Source: Candidatus Nanopelagicales bacterium
GTDB taxonomy: Bacteria; Actinomycetota; Actinomycetes; S36-B12
Assembly: GCA_030836325.1 (NCBI GenBank)
Contig: JAURQC010000045.1
Span: 1-26,288, forward strand
DNA: 26,288 nucleotides
Direction of reading: 5' to 3'
Below the pieces are notes generated by a model. That model saw only the letters and a list, made by a program, of their open reading frames with translations. It was not told the DNA's origin and did no database searches. Shown here in pieces: positions 1 through 7,173 of this stretch (the stretch's first letter is position 1; the number at the start of each line of letters is the position of its first letter). A program made the position numbers and the translations under genes.

Positions 1-689
1 AGGTTCCCGTGGCAACGGCGGCGCCGACCATCACACCGGCCTCCGGGGTGATGGCCGGGACCACCATGACGGCCTCGGATGGGACGTGGGACTTCAGTGG
101 AGGCAGCTATCTATACCAGTGGCAAGCCTGTACGAACGGAGCAGATCCAAATACGTGCACGAATATTAACGGCGCCACGGCAAAGACCTTCGTTCCCACC
201 GCCGCAAACACGAATCAGTACATCCGCGTTTCGGTCCAGGCATTGAACGGCAGCGGTGCGGGAACACCATCCTTCTCCTCCCTGGTTGGAGTGGGAACCA
301 CTCCACCACCGGCACCAACACCGGTCGCCGGTGGACAGACGGTGACTATCGCCGAAGGGGTCACGCTGACTTTGAAGGCCGCCAAACGCCCCCGTGCTGG
401 GAAGAAGAAGGCGTTTGCCGTGATCGCCAACACCGCCAACATCAAGGGCAAGGTACGGATCACCATTGTCGACTCTGCTGGTCGTGAGCGTCAGGTGATC
501 GCCAAGGGTCGCTGGCTCAAGCCGTTGGGTGCCAACGCCAAGCGTGCACTCAAGCGCAAGCGGATCAGCCCGAGTCTTCCGGCGGGGACCTACACCGTGA
601 AGGCGGTGTTCACCCCAACACCTGCTTTCCGGGACAACTACCCGGTCGCCACCATGACAAAGGTGCTGACCATCCGTCCACGTCGCTGA
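1..689 (+). CDS. 3' part of an exported protein with an Ig-like repeat and a basic C-terminal domain
   Basis: The reading frame is already open at base 1, so this is probably the C-terminal part of a longer protein; the GTG at 9 need not be the start. About residues 1-92 (counted from that GTG) form an Ig-like module with GTW, Y-x-W-Q-x-C, a second Cys and a final I-R-V-x-V strand, a pattern common in repeats of secreted actinobacterial surface proteins. A short Pro/Thr linker follows (about 95-105). The C-terminal domain (about 110-226) is rich in Lys and Arg, with alternating beta-type strands and an AGTYTV motif, and ends in RPRR. No LPXTG motif or C-terminal membrane helix is visible. The repeat type suggests a wall-associated or secreted protein. 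Function is unknown and no link to the catabolic genes is evident. Confidence 0.7.
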   Translation, partial: VPVATAAPTITPASGVMAGTTMTASDGTWDFSGGSYLYQWQACTNGADPNTCTNINGATAKTFVPTAANTNQYIRVSVQALNGSGAGTPSFSSLVGVGTTPPPAPTPVAGGQTVTIAEGVTLTLKAAKRPRAGKKKAFAVIANTANIKGKVRITIVDSAGRERQVIAKGRWLKPLGANAKRALKRKRISPSLPAGTYTVKAVFTPTPAFRDNYPVATMTKVLTIRPRR

Positions 690-700
690 TCGGGCTAGGG

Positions 701-718
701 TCCGTTCGTGCGAACGGA
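701..718. repeat. Perfect 8-bp inverted repeat over the start codon of the proline racemase gene
   Basis: TCCGTTCG and CGAACGGA are separated only by TG. The GTG used as the likely start of the next gene (708-710) lies inside the palindrome. It begins 11 bases after the upstream stop codon. There is no T-run, so it does not look like a standard intrinsic terminator. It could be an operator or an mRNA hairpin that masks the start. Confidence 0.5.
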
Positions 719-1739
719 CAAGATCGTGCACGTCGTGCACGTGCATGCCGAGGGTGAAGTCGGAGACGTCGTCGTGGGCGGGGTCGCGCCGCCTCCTGGT
801 GATTCGGTCTGGGAGCAGTCCCGATTTGTTGCGCGGGATGGTGAACTCCGCTCGTTCCTACTGAATGAACCGCGCGGTGGTGTCTTTCGTCACGTGAATC
901 TGCTTGTGCCTCCGAAGGATCCTCGGGCGCAAGCTGCTTTCATCATCATGGAACCCGAGGACACCCCTCCGATGTCGGGCTCCAACTCACTATGCGTTGC
1001 AGCTGCTCTCCTGGAGACTGGCCAGATCTCGATCTCAGAACCAACGACCAATATCGTCCTTGAAGCACCTGCAGGGTTGGTATCGATTCGCGCTGAGTGC
1101 TCCGATGGTGCGGTCGATGCGCTGACATTGACCAATGTTCCGAGTTTCGTGGAGCGTCGTAACGAAACGCTCCATGTCGAGGGCATCGGTGACGTCCGTG
1201 TGGATACCGCCTTCGGCGGTGACAGCTTCGTGATCGCGTCTGCTGCGGATATCGGAGTGGAAATCAAACCTGAGAATGCTGACCAATTGGCGGCATTGGG
1301 TCGAGCTTTGTGTGATGCCGCCAACGCGCAGTGGACGTTCGAACATCCAACGCTTCCGGAGTGGACCCACTTCTCCTTCGCGTACCTCACCGGACCATTA
1401 GAGGAGCAAGCCGGAGTCCTGTCGTCGCGGAATGCGTGTGCGATCAACCCTGGGAAGATCGATCGTTCGCCAACTGGGACTGGATGCTCGGCGCTCATGG
1501 CGCTGCTCCACGACCGTGGTGAGTTGGCGGTGGGTGACCGTTATCGCGGACGCTCGATCATCGACTCGGCCTTCGACTGCTCAATCGTCGGTACTGAAAA
1601 GGTGGCCGATCGTGCGGCTGTCATCCCCACCATCCGAGGTCGAGCGTGGGTATACGGGACCAGTCAGTACTACCGCGATCCGCGCGACCCATGGCCACTG
1701 GGTTACCGGCTCTCCGACACCTGGCCTAACTCAAAGTGA
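708..1739 (+). CDS. Proline racemase superfamily protein with Ser/Thr in place of the usual Cys residues
   Basis: 343 aa, normal length for proline racemase, 4-hydroxyproline 2-epimerase or trans-3-hydroxyproline dehydratase. The N-terminal H-A-E-G-E and GGV motifs and the two half-sites of the pseudo-symmetric fold are present. The first catalytic half-site is normally M-C-G-H but here reads M-S-G-S (Ser90). The second is normally D-R-S-P-C-G-T-G-T but reads D-R-S-P-T-G-T-G-C (Thr256, with a shifted Cys260). Both classical base cysteines are therefore replaced. Classical racemases and epimerases have Cys/Cys and the dehydratases Cys/Thr, so activity cannot be assigned. An isomerase or dehydratase on a proline-like or other chiral substrate is the family-level guess. 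Start: GTG 708; a GTG at 726 is a possible alternative, and neither has a strong ribosome binding site. Not obviously part of the aromatic pathway. Confidence 0.82.
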   Translation: MRTDKIVHVVHVHAEGEVGDVVVGGVAPPPGDSVWEQSRFVARDGELRSFLLNEPRGGVFRHVNLLVPPKDPRAQAAFIIMEPEDTPPMSGSNSLCVAAALLETGQISISEPTTNIVLEAPAGLVSIRAECSDGAVDALTLTNVPSFVERRNETLHVEGIGDVRVDTAFGGDSFVIASAADIGVEIKPENADQLAALGRALCDAANAQWTFEHPTLPEWTHFSFAYLTGPLEEQAGVLSSRNACAINPGKIDRSPTGTGCSALMALLHDRGELAVGDRYRGRSIIDSAFDCSIVGTEKVADRAAVIPTIRGRAWVYGTSQYYRDPRDPWPLGYRLSDTWPNSK

Positions 1740-1741
1740 GG

Positions 1742-1781
1742 TGTCCCGCCTAGCGGGAAAAAGAGTACGCATAGCGGGACA
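1742..1781. promoter_or_regulatory. Repeated GCGGGA boxes upstream of the semialdehyde dehydrogenase gene, candidate operator
   Basis: TGTCCCGC (1742-1749) and GCGGGACA (1774-1781) are exact inverted copies. An extra GCGGGA (1753-1758) forms a tight inverted repeat with 1744-1749 around a 3-nt centre. The two AGCGGGA copies lie 21 bp apart, two helical turns. The same GCGGGACA occurs at 9514-9521 in the divergent promoter region. This fits a site for the pathway's IclR-type regulator, but that link is inferred. Its core 7-mer also occurs inside coding sequence. Confidence 0.4.
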
Positions 1782-1801
1782 GTTGCCGACAGACTGATGC
1801 C

Positions 1802-3232
1802 ATGGAGAGATTCGGACACGTCATCGGTGGGGCGGAAGTTGATTCGATCGACGGCCGCACCATGGACAGCATCGACCCCTTCACCCGCGAGCCGTGGGCG
1901 AGCGTTGCCCTGGGGTCGGCTGCCGACGCTGATCGGGCGATAGTTGCCGCCCGGGAGGCCTTCGATTCCGGACCCTGGCCGCGGATGGGCTACGAGAAGC
2001 GCCAAGAAATCCTGCATCGGTTGGCCGACCTGATGATGGAGAACGCCGATGAACTCGCGATGGCCGACACCCGGGATATGGGCAAGCCCATCGCTCAGGC
2101 ACACCATGATGTAGCGCGCAGTGCATGGAACGTCCGGTTCTTTGCCGACCACGCCCGACTCACAGCCGCCGATGCGTATCCGATGGACACCGGTCACCAT
2201 GCCTACTCGACCTACGGCCCGGCTGGAGTCGTGGTGGCGATCTCACCATGGAACTTCCCGCTCATGCTCAGTACGTGGAAGGTCGCGCCAGCGCTCGCGT
2301 GGGGCAACACGGTGGTTCTCAAGCCGGCTGAAGATACGCCGACCTCAGTGACAATCTGGGCCCGATTAGCACTCGAAGCCGGAGTCCCACCGGGAGTCTT
2401 GAACGTGGTGCATGGATACGGCCCGGATTCAGTTGGTGAAGCACTGACCCACAACGCCGATGTAGATCGCATCACCTTCACTGGGGAATCCACCACGGGC
2501 AAAATCATCAGCGCCGCGGCATCGCAGCATTTGATCCCCGTAAGCCTGGAACTCGGTGGCAAGGGCGCCAACATCGTCTTTGACGATGCCGATCTAGACA
2601 ACGCGGTCAACTGGGCAATCCAAGCGATCTTCCGCAACGCTGGTCAGGTTTGTTTGGCCGGGTCGCGCCTATTCGTCCAGCGCGGCATCTACGACTCGTT
2701 CATGGAGAAGTACGTTGCTGCGGCCAAGGCAATGCGCCAGGGAGATCCGAAAGATGGATCGACGGAGTTCGGTCCTCTTGCGAGCCATACTCACTTCGAG
2801 AAAGTGTCGAGCTACTTCGAAACCCTTGACGAAGATGGTGGGCGGGTTGTCACGGGTGGAGTCGGCGACGGTTGGTTTGTTGAGCCGACGATTATCGTCG
2901 ATGCTCCATTGTCTGCTCGCGTTTGTCGCGAAGAGATCTTCGGGCCGGTTGTGGTGGTCCAACCATTCGATACTGAAGACGAGGTCGTCGACATCGCGAA
3001 CGACACTAAGTACGGCCTGAACGCGATGGTTTTCACGGAGAATCTGAGCCGAGCACACCGAGTTGCCGATCGATTGAATGCGGGAACCGTGTGGGTTAAT
3101 TGTTTCTTCATCAGGGATCTACGAGCACCATTTGGCGGTGTTGGTGAATCCGGGGTTGGCCGCGAGGGCGGTAACTTCAGTCGCGAATTCTTTACCGAAC
3201 CAAAGGCCGTGGTGATGCAGATTAGTCGGTGA
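1802..3232 (+). CDS. dmpC: 2-hydroxymuconic semialdehyde dehydrogenase (ALDH superfamily)
   Basis: 476 aa aldehyde dehydrogenase. The NAD-binding P-W-N-F motif, the general-base Glu250 in L-E-L-G-G-K and the nucleophile Cys284 in G-Q-V-C are all present. The C-terminal signature R-D-L-R-A-P-F-G-G followed by G-R-E-G-G is typical of the 2-hydroxymuconic semialdehyde and 5-carboxymethyl-2-hydroxymuconate semialdehyde dehydrogenase group. With catechol 2,3-dioxygenases nearby, the expected reaction is NAD-dependent oxidation of the ring-cleavage semialdehyde to 2-hydroxymuconate (4-oxalocrotonate). The start at 1802 gives a typical N-terminus (G-H-V-I-G-G). No strong ribosome binding site is visible, so a short or leaderless mRNA is possible. 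It is transcribed toward the meta operon and its end overlaps the converging HAD gene by 11 bases. It is the only gene of the lower pathway outside the two large operons. Confidence 0.88.
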   Translation: MERFGHVIGGAEVDSIDGRTMDSIDPFTREPWASVALGSAADADRAIVAAREAFDSGPWPRMGYEKRQEILHRLADLMMENADELAMADTRDMGKPIAQAHHDVARSAWNVRFFADHARLTAADAYPMDTGHHAYSTYGPAGVVVAISPWNFPLMLSTWKVAPALAWGNTVVLKPAEDTPTSVTIWARLALEAGVPPGVLNVVHGYGPDSVGEALTHNADVDRITFTGESTTGKIISAAASQHLIPVSLELGGKGANIVFDDADLDNAVNWAIQAIFRNAGQVCLAGSRLFVQRGIYDSFMEKYVAAAKAMRQGDPKDGSTEFGPLASHTHFEKVSSYFETLDEDGGRVVTGGVGDGWFVEPTIIVDAPLSARVCREEIFGPVVVVQPFDTEDEVVDIANDTKYGLNAMVFTENLSRAHRVADRLNAGTVWVNCFFIRDLRAPFGGVGESGVGREGGNFSREFFTEPKAVVMQISR

Positions 3233-3872
3233 GTCCCAGCCGGCGTGCGGCTTCTTCGAAGGCTGCTCCCGGATCGCGGACGTCGAGCAGGATGCTGCTC
3301 AAACCCACGGCCTCACCGCCGCCCACGTATGTTGGATTGTCGTCGACGAAAACGATCTCCGATGCGGGTAAGCCCATCTGATCGATGGCGATGAGGTAGG
3401 GCTCGGGCGCCGGCTTTCGAACGCCGAGTTCCGTTGAGTCGACGAGGACTGGAAACCAGGGAAACCACTCTTGGGCTTCTACCCATTCTCGCCCTTGGAA
3501 GTCCATCAGTTCGTTGGTGAGAATGCCTAACGAGAGTCCGGCGGCCATGGTCCGTTGCACGAGATCGATAGCCTCGGGGCGGGTTGCTGTTATTCCCGGT
3601 GTTTGAAACATGGCGCGCATCAAGGTGGGGTGTCCATCCAGTGGCGCCCCGTTGGCTTGCGCCTTAGCCGCGAAATCCAGCCAATATTCCCGCTCGGTTG
3701 CCTCTCCGCTGAGGTACCGCTGCCAGCGTTCGTCGCCTTCAGGATCGAGAGGTCCTCGACCGACGACGGTGCCGGGGGGTAACCCACGAAGTCGTTCGTA
3801 GTCGTCGGCGATCTCCCAGGCGGACTTAAACAGGACCACACCAACGTCGAGAAGGAGTCCGCGCGCTGTCAT
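3222..3872 (-). CDS. HAD-family hydrolase (subfamily IA-like), last gene of the meta operon
   Basis: 216 aa. Motif I is L-D-V-G-V-V-L with nucleophile Asp9 and Gly at the D+2 position, as in the HAD variant that includes YihX-type phosphatases. Motif II has T-N-E, then K-P-A-P-E with the catalytic Lys, and V-D-D-N-P as motif IV. A helical cap lies between motifs I and II. Its ATG overlaps the stop of the Rieske ferredoxin (ATGA), so it is translationally coupled and the last gene of the operon. A clear paralogue lies at 17937-18584 in the other catabolic operon; both share a G-P-(L/F)-D-P segment and an E-R-(E/D)-Y-W segment in the cap. A phosphatase acting on a phosphorylated aromatic or pathway by-product is an inference. 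A housekeeping phosphatase captured by the operon is the alternative. Confidence 0.82.
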   Translation of the reverse strand: MTARGLLLDVGVVLFKSAWEIADDYERLRGLPPGTVVGRGPLDPEGDERWQRYLSGEATEREYWLDFAAKAQANGAPLDGHPTLMRAMFQTPGITATRPEAIDLVQRTMAAGLSLGILTNELMDFQGREWVEAQEWFPWFPVLVDSTELGVRKPAPEPYLIAIDQMGLPASEIVFVDDNPTYVGGGEAVGLSSILLDVRDPGAAFEEAARRLGLTD

Positions 3873-4237
3873 GAGATCTCTTCCCCGCGTGCGTGTGCTA
3901 AAAGGATCTCCCTCATCGAGCGTTCACGAGGAGCAGTGGGTAAGTCGACCTCGATGTAGTTATCGACGGTTCGAGTGGAATAGGCAGCAACGGCGGTTCG
4001 TGGATCACCCTGCTTGGTGCCATCAATGAAACTGAAGCGCCACAGGTGGGCCGGACACGTGACACACCCATCGCGCAATCGACCCTCACTCAAGGATGCG
4101 CCTCGATGGGGACAGGTGTCGCCGATTGCATGGACTTGACCATCGATGGTGGCCAAACAGATGTCGCGGCCGTCGATGGTGGCTCGGAACATCGCTCCTT
4201 CGACCAGTTCGTCGTGAGGGAGAACTCGATGCCACAT
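3869..4237 (-). CDS. Rieske [2Fe-2S] ferredoxin-like protein
   Basis: 122 aa, slightly longer than typical Rieske ferredoxins (about 105 aa). The cluster ligands are Cys42-Pro-His44 and Cys61-x-x-His64 (C-P-H-R-G-A and C-P-A-H-L-W). The rest of the domain is a standard beta barrel with a cofactor-covering loop. The C-terminal tail (about 100-122) is charged and ends in an Arg/Glu-rich helix. In Rieske oxygenase systems such proteins carry electrons from a reductase to the oxygenase. The Rieske oxygenase at 15652-16911 is the only candidate partner in the window, but no ferredoxin reductase is encoded here. The gene lies between the tautomerase (16-base gap) and the HAD gene (overlap). A role supplying electrons to the oxygenase is inferred. 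Nitrite-reductase small-subunit-like proteins share the fold but are less likely in this context. Confidence 0.85.
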   Translation of the reverse strand: MWHRVLPHDELVEGAMFRATIDGRDICLATIDGQVHAIGDTCPHRGASLSEGRLRDGCVTCPAHLWRFSFIDGTKQGDPRTAVAAYSTRTVDNYIEVDLPTAPRERSMREILLAHARGEEIS

Positions 4238-4253
4238 GATGCGCCCTAGCCAG

Positions 4254-4451
4254 CTATTGGCGTGAGCGGATCACGGACATCGGCTCACCGCCGACTGACC
4301 ATTCATCCGGCGTGACTTCGTAGATCGCCACACGGACGCTTGAAGGATTGCTACCGATCGAATTGGCGACGGCCTCAGTGAGTTGCTTCATGAGTTCGTG
4401 CTTTTGCTCGACAGTGCGTCCTTCCATCATGGTTACCTGGATAAATGGCAT
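4254..4451 (-). CDS. dmpI: 4-oxalocrotonate tautomerase
   Basis: 65 aa, close to the usual size of 4-OT subunits. After Met removal the N-terminal Pro1 (M-P-F-I-Q-V) is the catalytic base. In mature numbering Arg11 and Arg39 are conserved, and Trp50 takes the place of the usual Phe50. It should convert the enol 2-hydroxymuconate to the 2-oxo form that the decarboxylase uses. A strong ribosome binding site (GGAGGAG) lies just upstream of the ATG. The decarboxylase gene ends 9 bases upstream, giving the order decarboxylase-tautomerase as in dmpHI. Function in this operon is very likely. Confidence 0.93.
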   Translation of the reverse strand: MPFIQVTMMEGRTVEQKHELMKQLTEAVANSIGSNPSSVRVAIYEVTPDEWSVGGEPMSVIRSRQ

Positions 4452-4460
4452 GTGCTCCTC

Positions 4461-5234
4461 CTAGACGCAGGGAATCTCGACGGTGCCAAGACGATCGAAA
4501 CGGGCGGTAATGACGTCACCGGGGGAAACGGGAACCGCCTCAGTCATCGAGCCGGACAGGACGATGTGGCCGGCCTCCAAGCCCTGACCACGTTCGGCCA
4601 ACTTTCGGACCAACCAAGCGACGCTCGATGCCGGATGTCCGAGAACAGCGGCTCCCGACGCGGTAGCGACCAACTCCCCGTTTTTCTCGAAGACGCAACC
4701 GGTCAGTCGCATGTCGAATCCGGTGGGATCGATTCCCTGACCTCCGAGCACATACCCCGCGCACGAGGAGTTGTCAGCCACCACGTCGGGGAGGGTGAAG
4801 GAGTAGCCGGCGAATCGCGAGTCAAGGACGTCCACTGCCGGGAACACGAGATCCGTAGCAGCGATAACGCGTGCTGCGGAGACATCAGGTCCTTCGAGAT
4901 CTTCTCCCAAGAGAAAAGCGATCTCCGGTTCGCACCGAGGTTGGATGAACTGATCGCACACCAGTTCGGCCGCAGTATCGATGACCATGTCGTCGCTCAG
5001 CCACCCGTAGAGGGGCTCACTGACGTTCATCTGCTGCTGTTTAGCCGCGCTCGTAAGGCCGAGTTTGGCTCCCACGATCACGTTCCCTGCATCGCGTCGG
5101 GCCTGGACCACTGCGTCTTGGATCGTGTACGCGGTGGGAACGTCGAGGTCGGGGTATTCATCGGTCAGTGGGGTGGTGGCAATCCGATCCTGCGCCGCTG
5201 TGATCAGGCGGTCGGCTAACTCCGAGGGATTCAC
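4461..5234 (-). CDS. dmpH: 4-oxalocrotonate decarboxylase
   Basis: 257 aa, of the 2-keto-4-pentenoate hydratase / 4-oxalocrotonate decarboxylase family. Family features are the metal-binding E-P-E-I-A segment, a downstream D-S-R-F in the position of the third ligand region, and a conserved L-T-G-C-V-F-E-K-N-G region. The family cannot be split into hydratase and decarboxylase by eye. Gene order decides: the run hydratase, acetaldehyde dehydrogenase, aldolase, this gene, tautomerase matches dmpE-F-G-H-I, so this is the dmpH position. The Mg-dependent reaction removes CO2 from 2-oxo-3-hexenedioate to give 2-hydroxypenta-2,4-dienoate. Its ATG overlaps the aldolase stop (ATGA), which implies translational coupling. 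In related pathways the decarboxylase and hydratase form a complex, and the paralogue at 7174-7977 is the natural partner. Confidence 0.85.
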   Translation of the reverse strand: MNPSELADRLITAAQDRIATTPLTDEYPDLDVPTAYTIQDAVVQARRDAGNVIVGAKLGLTSAAKQQQMNVSEPLYGWLSDDMVIDTAAELVCDQFIQPRCEPEIAFLLGEDLEGPDVSAARVIAATDLVFPAVDVLDSRFAGYSFTLPDVVADNSSCAGYVLGGQGIDPTGFDMRLTGCVFEKNGELVATASGAAVLGHPASSVAWLVRKLAERGQGLEAGHIVLSGSMTEAVPVSPGDVITARFDRLGTVEIPCV

Positions 5235-6265
5235 TTTTCCTCCTGTGCGTGCTTACGCGCAAGCTCGAGCGCGACATCGATGATCATGTCTTCCTGGCCA
5301 CCGACCACTTGTCGTCGCCCAAGTTCCAAGAGGATCTCTGCTTGAGACACGTTGTAGCGCTCGGCCGCGCGTTGTGCGTGCAGCAGGAAGGACCCGTACA
5401 CCCCGGCGTATCCGAGGATCAACCCTGCGCGATCGATGACCTGCTGGCGCGGCATGATCGGGCGAACGACCTCCTCGGCTACGTCCATCAGTTTCAGGGG
5501 ATCGACGCCGGTCTCGATGCCGTACTTGGTGGACACCGCAGCCAGGATCTCCGTCGGACAGTTTCCGGCGCCTGCGCCCAGTCCCGCGCTAGTTCCGTCG
5601 AGATTGGCGGCGCCTTCCTCATAGGCGGCGATTGAGTTCGAAACCGCCATTGCGAGGTTGTTATGTGCGTGCACACCGAGCGGGATATCGAGTGCCCCCA
5701 CCAGGGCATTTACCCTTCTGCGCACATCTTCGGTGGTCATAGCGCCCGCGGAATCGGCGATGTAGATGGCATCGGCGCCATAGGACTGCATGAGCAGAGC
5801 CTGCTCGACGAGTCCCTCCGGTGAGTTCATGTGAGCCATCATCAAAAAGCCGATTGCCTCCATCCCTAACTTCTTAGCGGTTTGGATGTGCTGCTCGCTG
5901 ATGTCGGCCTCAGTGCAGTGTGTGGCGATACGAGCCATCCCTACGCCGAGTTCTTGAACATCCTTGAGATCATCGGCAAGACCGATTCCGGGTATCAGGA
6001 GGCACGCGATTGTGGAGTCGCCTGCCTCCTGGCAAGCCTTGGCGATTAGCTCCTTTTCGTCCACTTTGGAGAAGCCGTAGTTGAAACTCGAGCCGCCGAG
6101 GCCGTCGCCGTGCGCGATTTCGATCACCTGCACCCCGGCGGAGCTAAGTCCGCGGACGATGGCGATGACCTCGTCTGCGTCGTATTGGTGACTAATCGCG
6201 TGCGAGCCGTCTCGCAGCGTCGAGTCGATTAACCGGTAGTCGACACTGGTACCCATCGTTGTCAT
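5231..6265 (-). CDS. dmpG: 4-hydroxy-2-oxovalerate aldolase
   Basis: 344 aa, the normal length for the DmpG/MhpE/BphI class II aldolase. The N-terminal TIM-barrel motif S-T-L-R-D-G-S-H carries the catalytic Arg and metal-binding Asp, and an H-A-H-N-N metal-binding motif lies near the middle of the barrel. A C-terminal helical domain serves contact with the dehydrogenase. The reaction cleaves 4-hydroxy-2-oxovalerate to pyruvate and acetaldehyde, and acetaldehyde is channelled to the partner dehydrogenase in characterised homologues. The start overlaps the dehydrogenase stop (ATGA at 6262-6265) and the stop overlaps the decarboxylase start. The two M residues at the N-terminus (1 and 4) leave the exact start open by a few codons. 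Confidence 0.94.
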   Translation of the reverse strand: MTTMGTSVDYRLIDSTLRDGSHAISHQYDADEVIAIVRGLSSAGVQVIEIAHGDGLGGSSFNYGFSKVDEKELIAKACQEAGDSTIACLLIPGIGLADDLKDVQELGVGMARIATHCTEADISEQHIQTAKKLGMEAIGFLMMAHMNSPEGLVEQALLMQSYGADAIYIADSAGAMTTEDVRRRVNALVGALDIPLGVHAHNNLAMAVSNSIAAYEEGAANLDGTSAGLGAGAGNCPTEILAAVSTKYGIETGVDPLKLMDVAEEVVRPIMPRQQVIDRAGLILGYAGVYGSFLLHAQRAAERYNVSQAEILLELGRRQVVGGQEDMIIDVALELARKHAQEEK

Positions 6266-7173
6266 GCCGGTACCTCCGCCTTGGCTTGTGCTACCGCCTC
6301 GCCGACCCGCATTGCGGCGGCGGTCATGATGTCCAGGTTGCCGGCGTAGGTCGGCAGGTAATCACCTGCTCCCTCGACTTCGAGGAGCACGACTGCGCGG
6401 TGCGGCACCTCACCACCAGGTGTCTGGAATGGTCCCTCTTCGACTACTGGCGGGTTCTTCAATCGATATCCCGGCACGTACTGGGCGACTTGGGCGGCCA
6501 TCTCATGGATTGAGTCGAGAACCGCCGCATGATCCGAGCCCTCGGGAAGGCCCGCGAAAACCGTGTTGCGCATAAGGATGGGGGGTTCGGCGGGATTGAG
6601 AATGATGATGGCTTTGCTCTTTTCTGCGCCACCGATCTCCCGTAGCGCGGTGGAAGTCGTCTTGGTGAATTCATCGATGTTCTGCCGGGTTCCCGGACCG
6701 GCCGACTTGCTCGACACTGTGGAGACCATCTCTGCATACGGGAGTTGCTCGATCGCTCGACGGATGGCGTAGACCATTGGAGTTGTGGCCTGTCCGCCGC
6801 AGGTGACCATGTTGATGTTGGGCGCTTCGAGGTGGTCGTAAAGATTGACTGGCGGAATGACCTTGGGGCCACGGGCAGCCGGGGTTAGATCGATCGCGGT
6901 GATACCTGCGTCGGCGTATTGCTTGTAGTAGCGAACGTGGACGTATGCGCTTGTCGCATCGAAGATCATGTCGATGTCGTCGGAGTTCTCCAGAACCCAT
7001 TCAGGGCCGGAGTGCGGCGCCTCTAGCCCTTCCTTACGTGCGCGAGCGAGTCCGTCGCTGTCGGGATCGATACCCACCAGGGCAACGAGTTCGAGTTCGT
7101 CGCTTCGCAGCATCTTGTACATCAGGTCGGTACCGATGTTTCCCGACCCGATGATCGCGCAGCGTTGTGGCAT
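6262..7173 (-). CDS. dmpF: Acylating acetaldehyde dehydrogenase
   Basis: 303 aa, typical of the DmpF/MhpF/BphJ family. The N-terminal Rossmann fingerprint is I-I-G-S-G-N-I-G. The catalytic Cys125 lies in N-M-V-T-C-G-G-Q-A, and the C-terminal dimer and aldolase-contact region is complete. It converts acetaldehyde, NAD and CoA to acetyl-CoA in a complex with the aldolase encoded immediately downstream. It starts directly after the hydratase stop (no gap), preceded by a TCTCC-type complement that reads as a ribosome binding site on the minus strand. All family features are present and nothing is odd. Confidence 0.94.
   Translation of the reverse strand: MPQRCAIIGSGNIGTDLMYKMLRSDELELVALVGIDPDSDGLARARKEGLEAPHSGPEWVLENSDDIDMIFDATSAYVHVRYYKQYADAGITAIDLTPAARGPKVIPPVNLYDHLEAPNINMVTCGGQATTPMVYAIRRAIEQLPYAEMVSTVSSKSAGPGTRQNIDEFTKTTSTALREIGGAEKSKAIIILNPAEPPILMRNTVFAGLPEGSDHAAVLDSIHEMAAQVAQYVPGYRLKNPPVVEEGPFQTPGGEVPHRAVVLLEVEGAGDYLPTYAGNLDIMTAAAMRVGEAVAQAKAEVPA

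Noticed and set aside
1744..1758. TCCCGC-CTA-GCGGGA as an intrinsic terminator after the racemase gene
   Set aside because: The stem is short and is followed by A residues on the coding strand, not T residues; the repeated boxes fit an operator better.
4383..5219. A long plus-strand frame of 278 codons opposite the decarboxylase gene
   Set aside because: It is antisense to a clear family member, its translation has no recognisable motif, and it reflects codon bias of the real gene.
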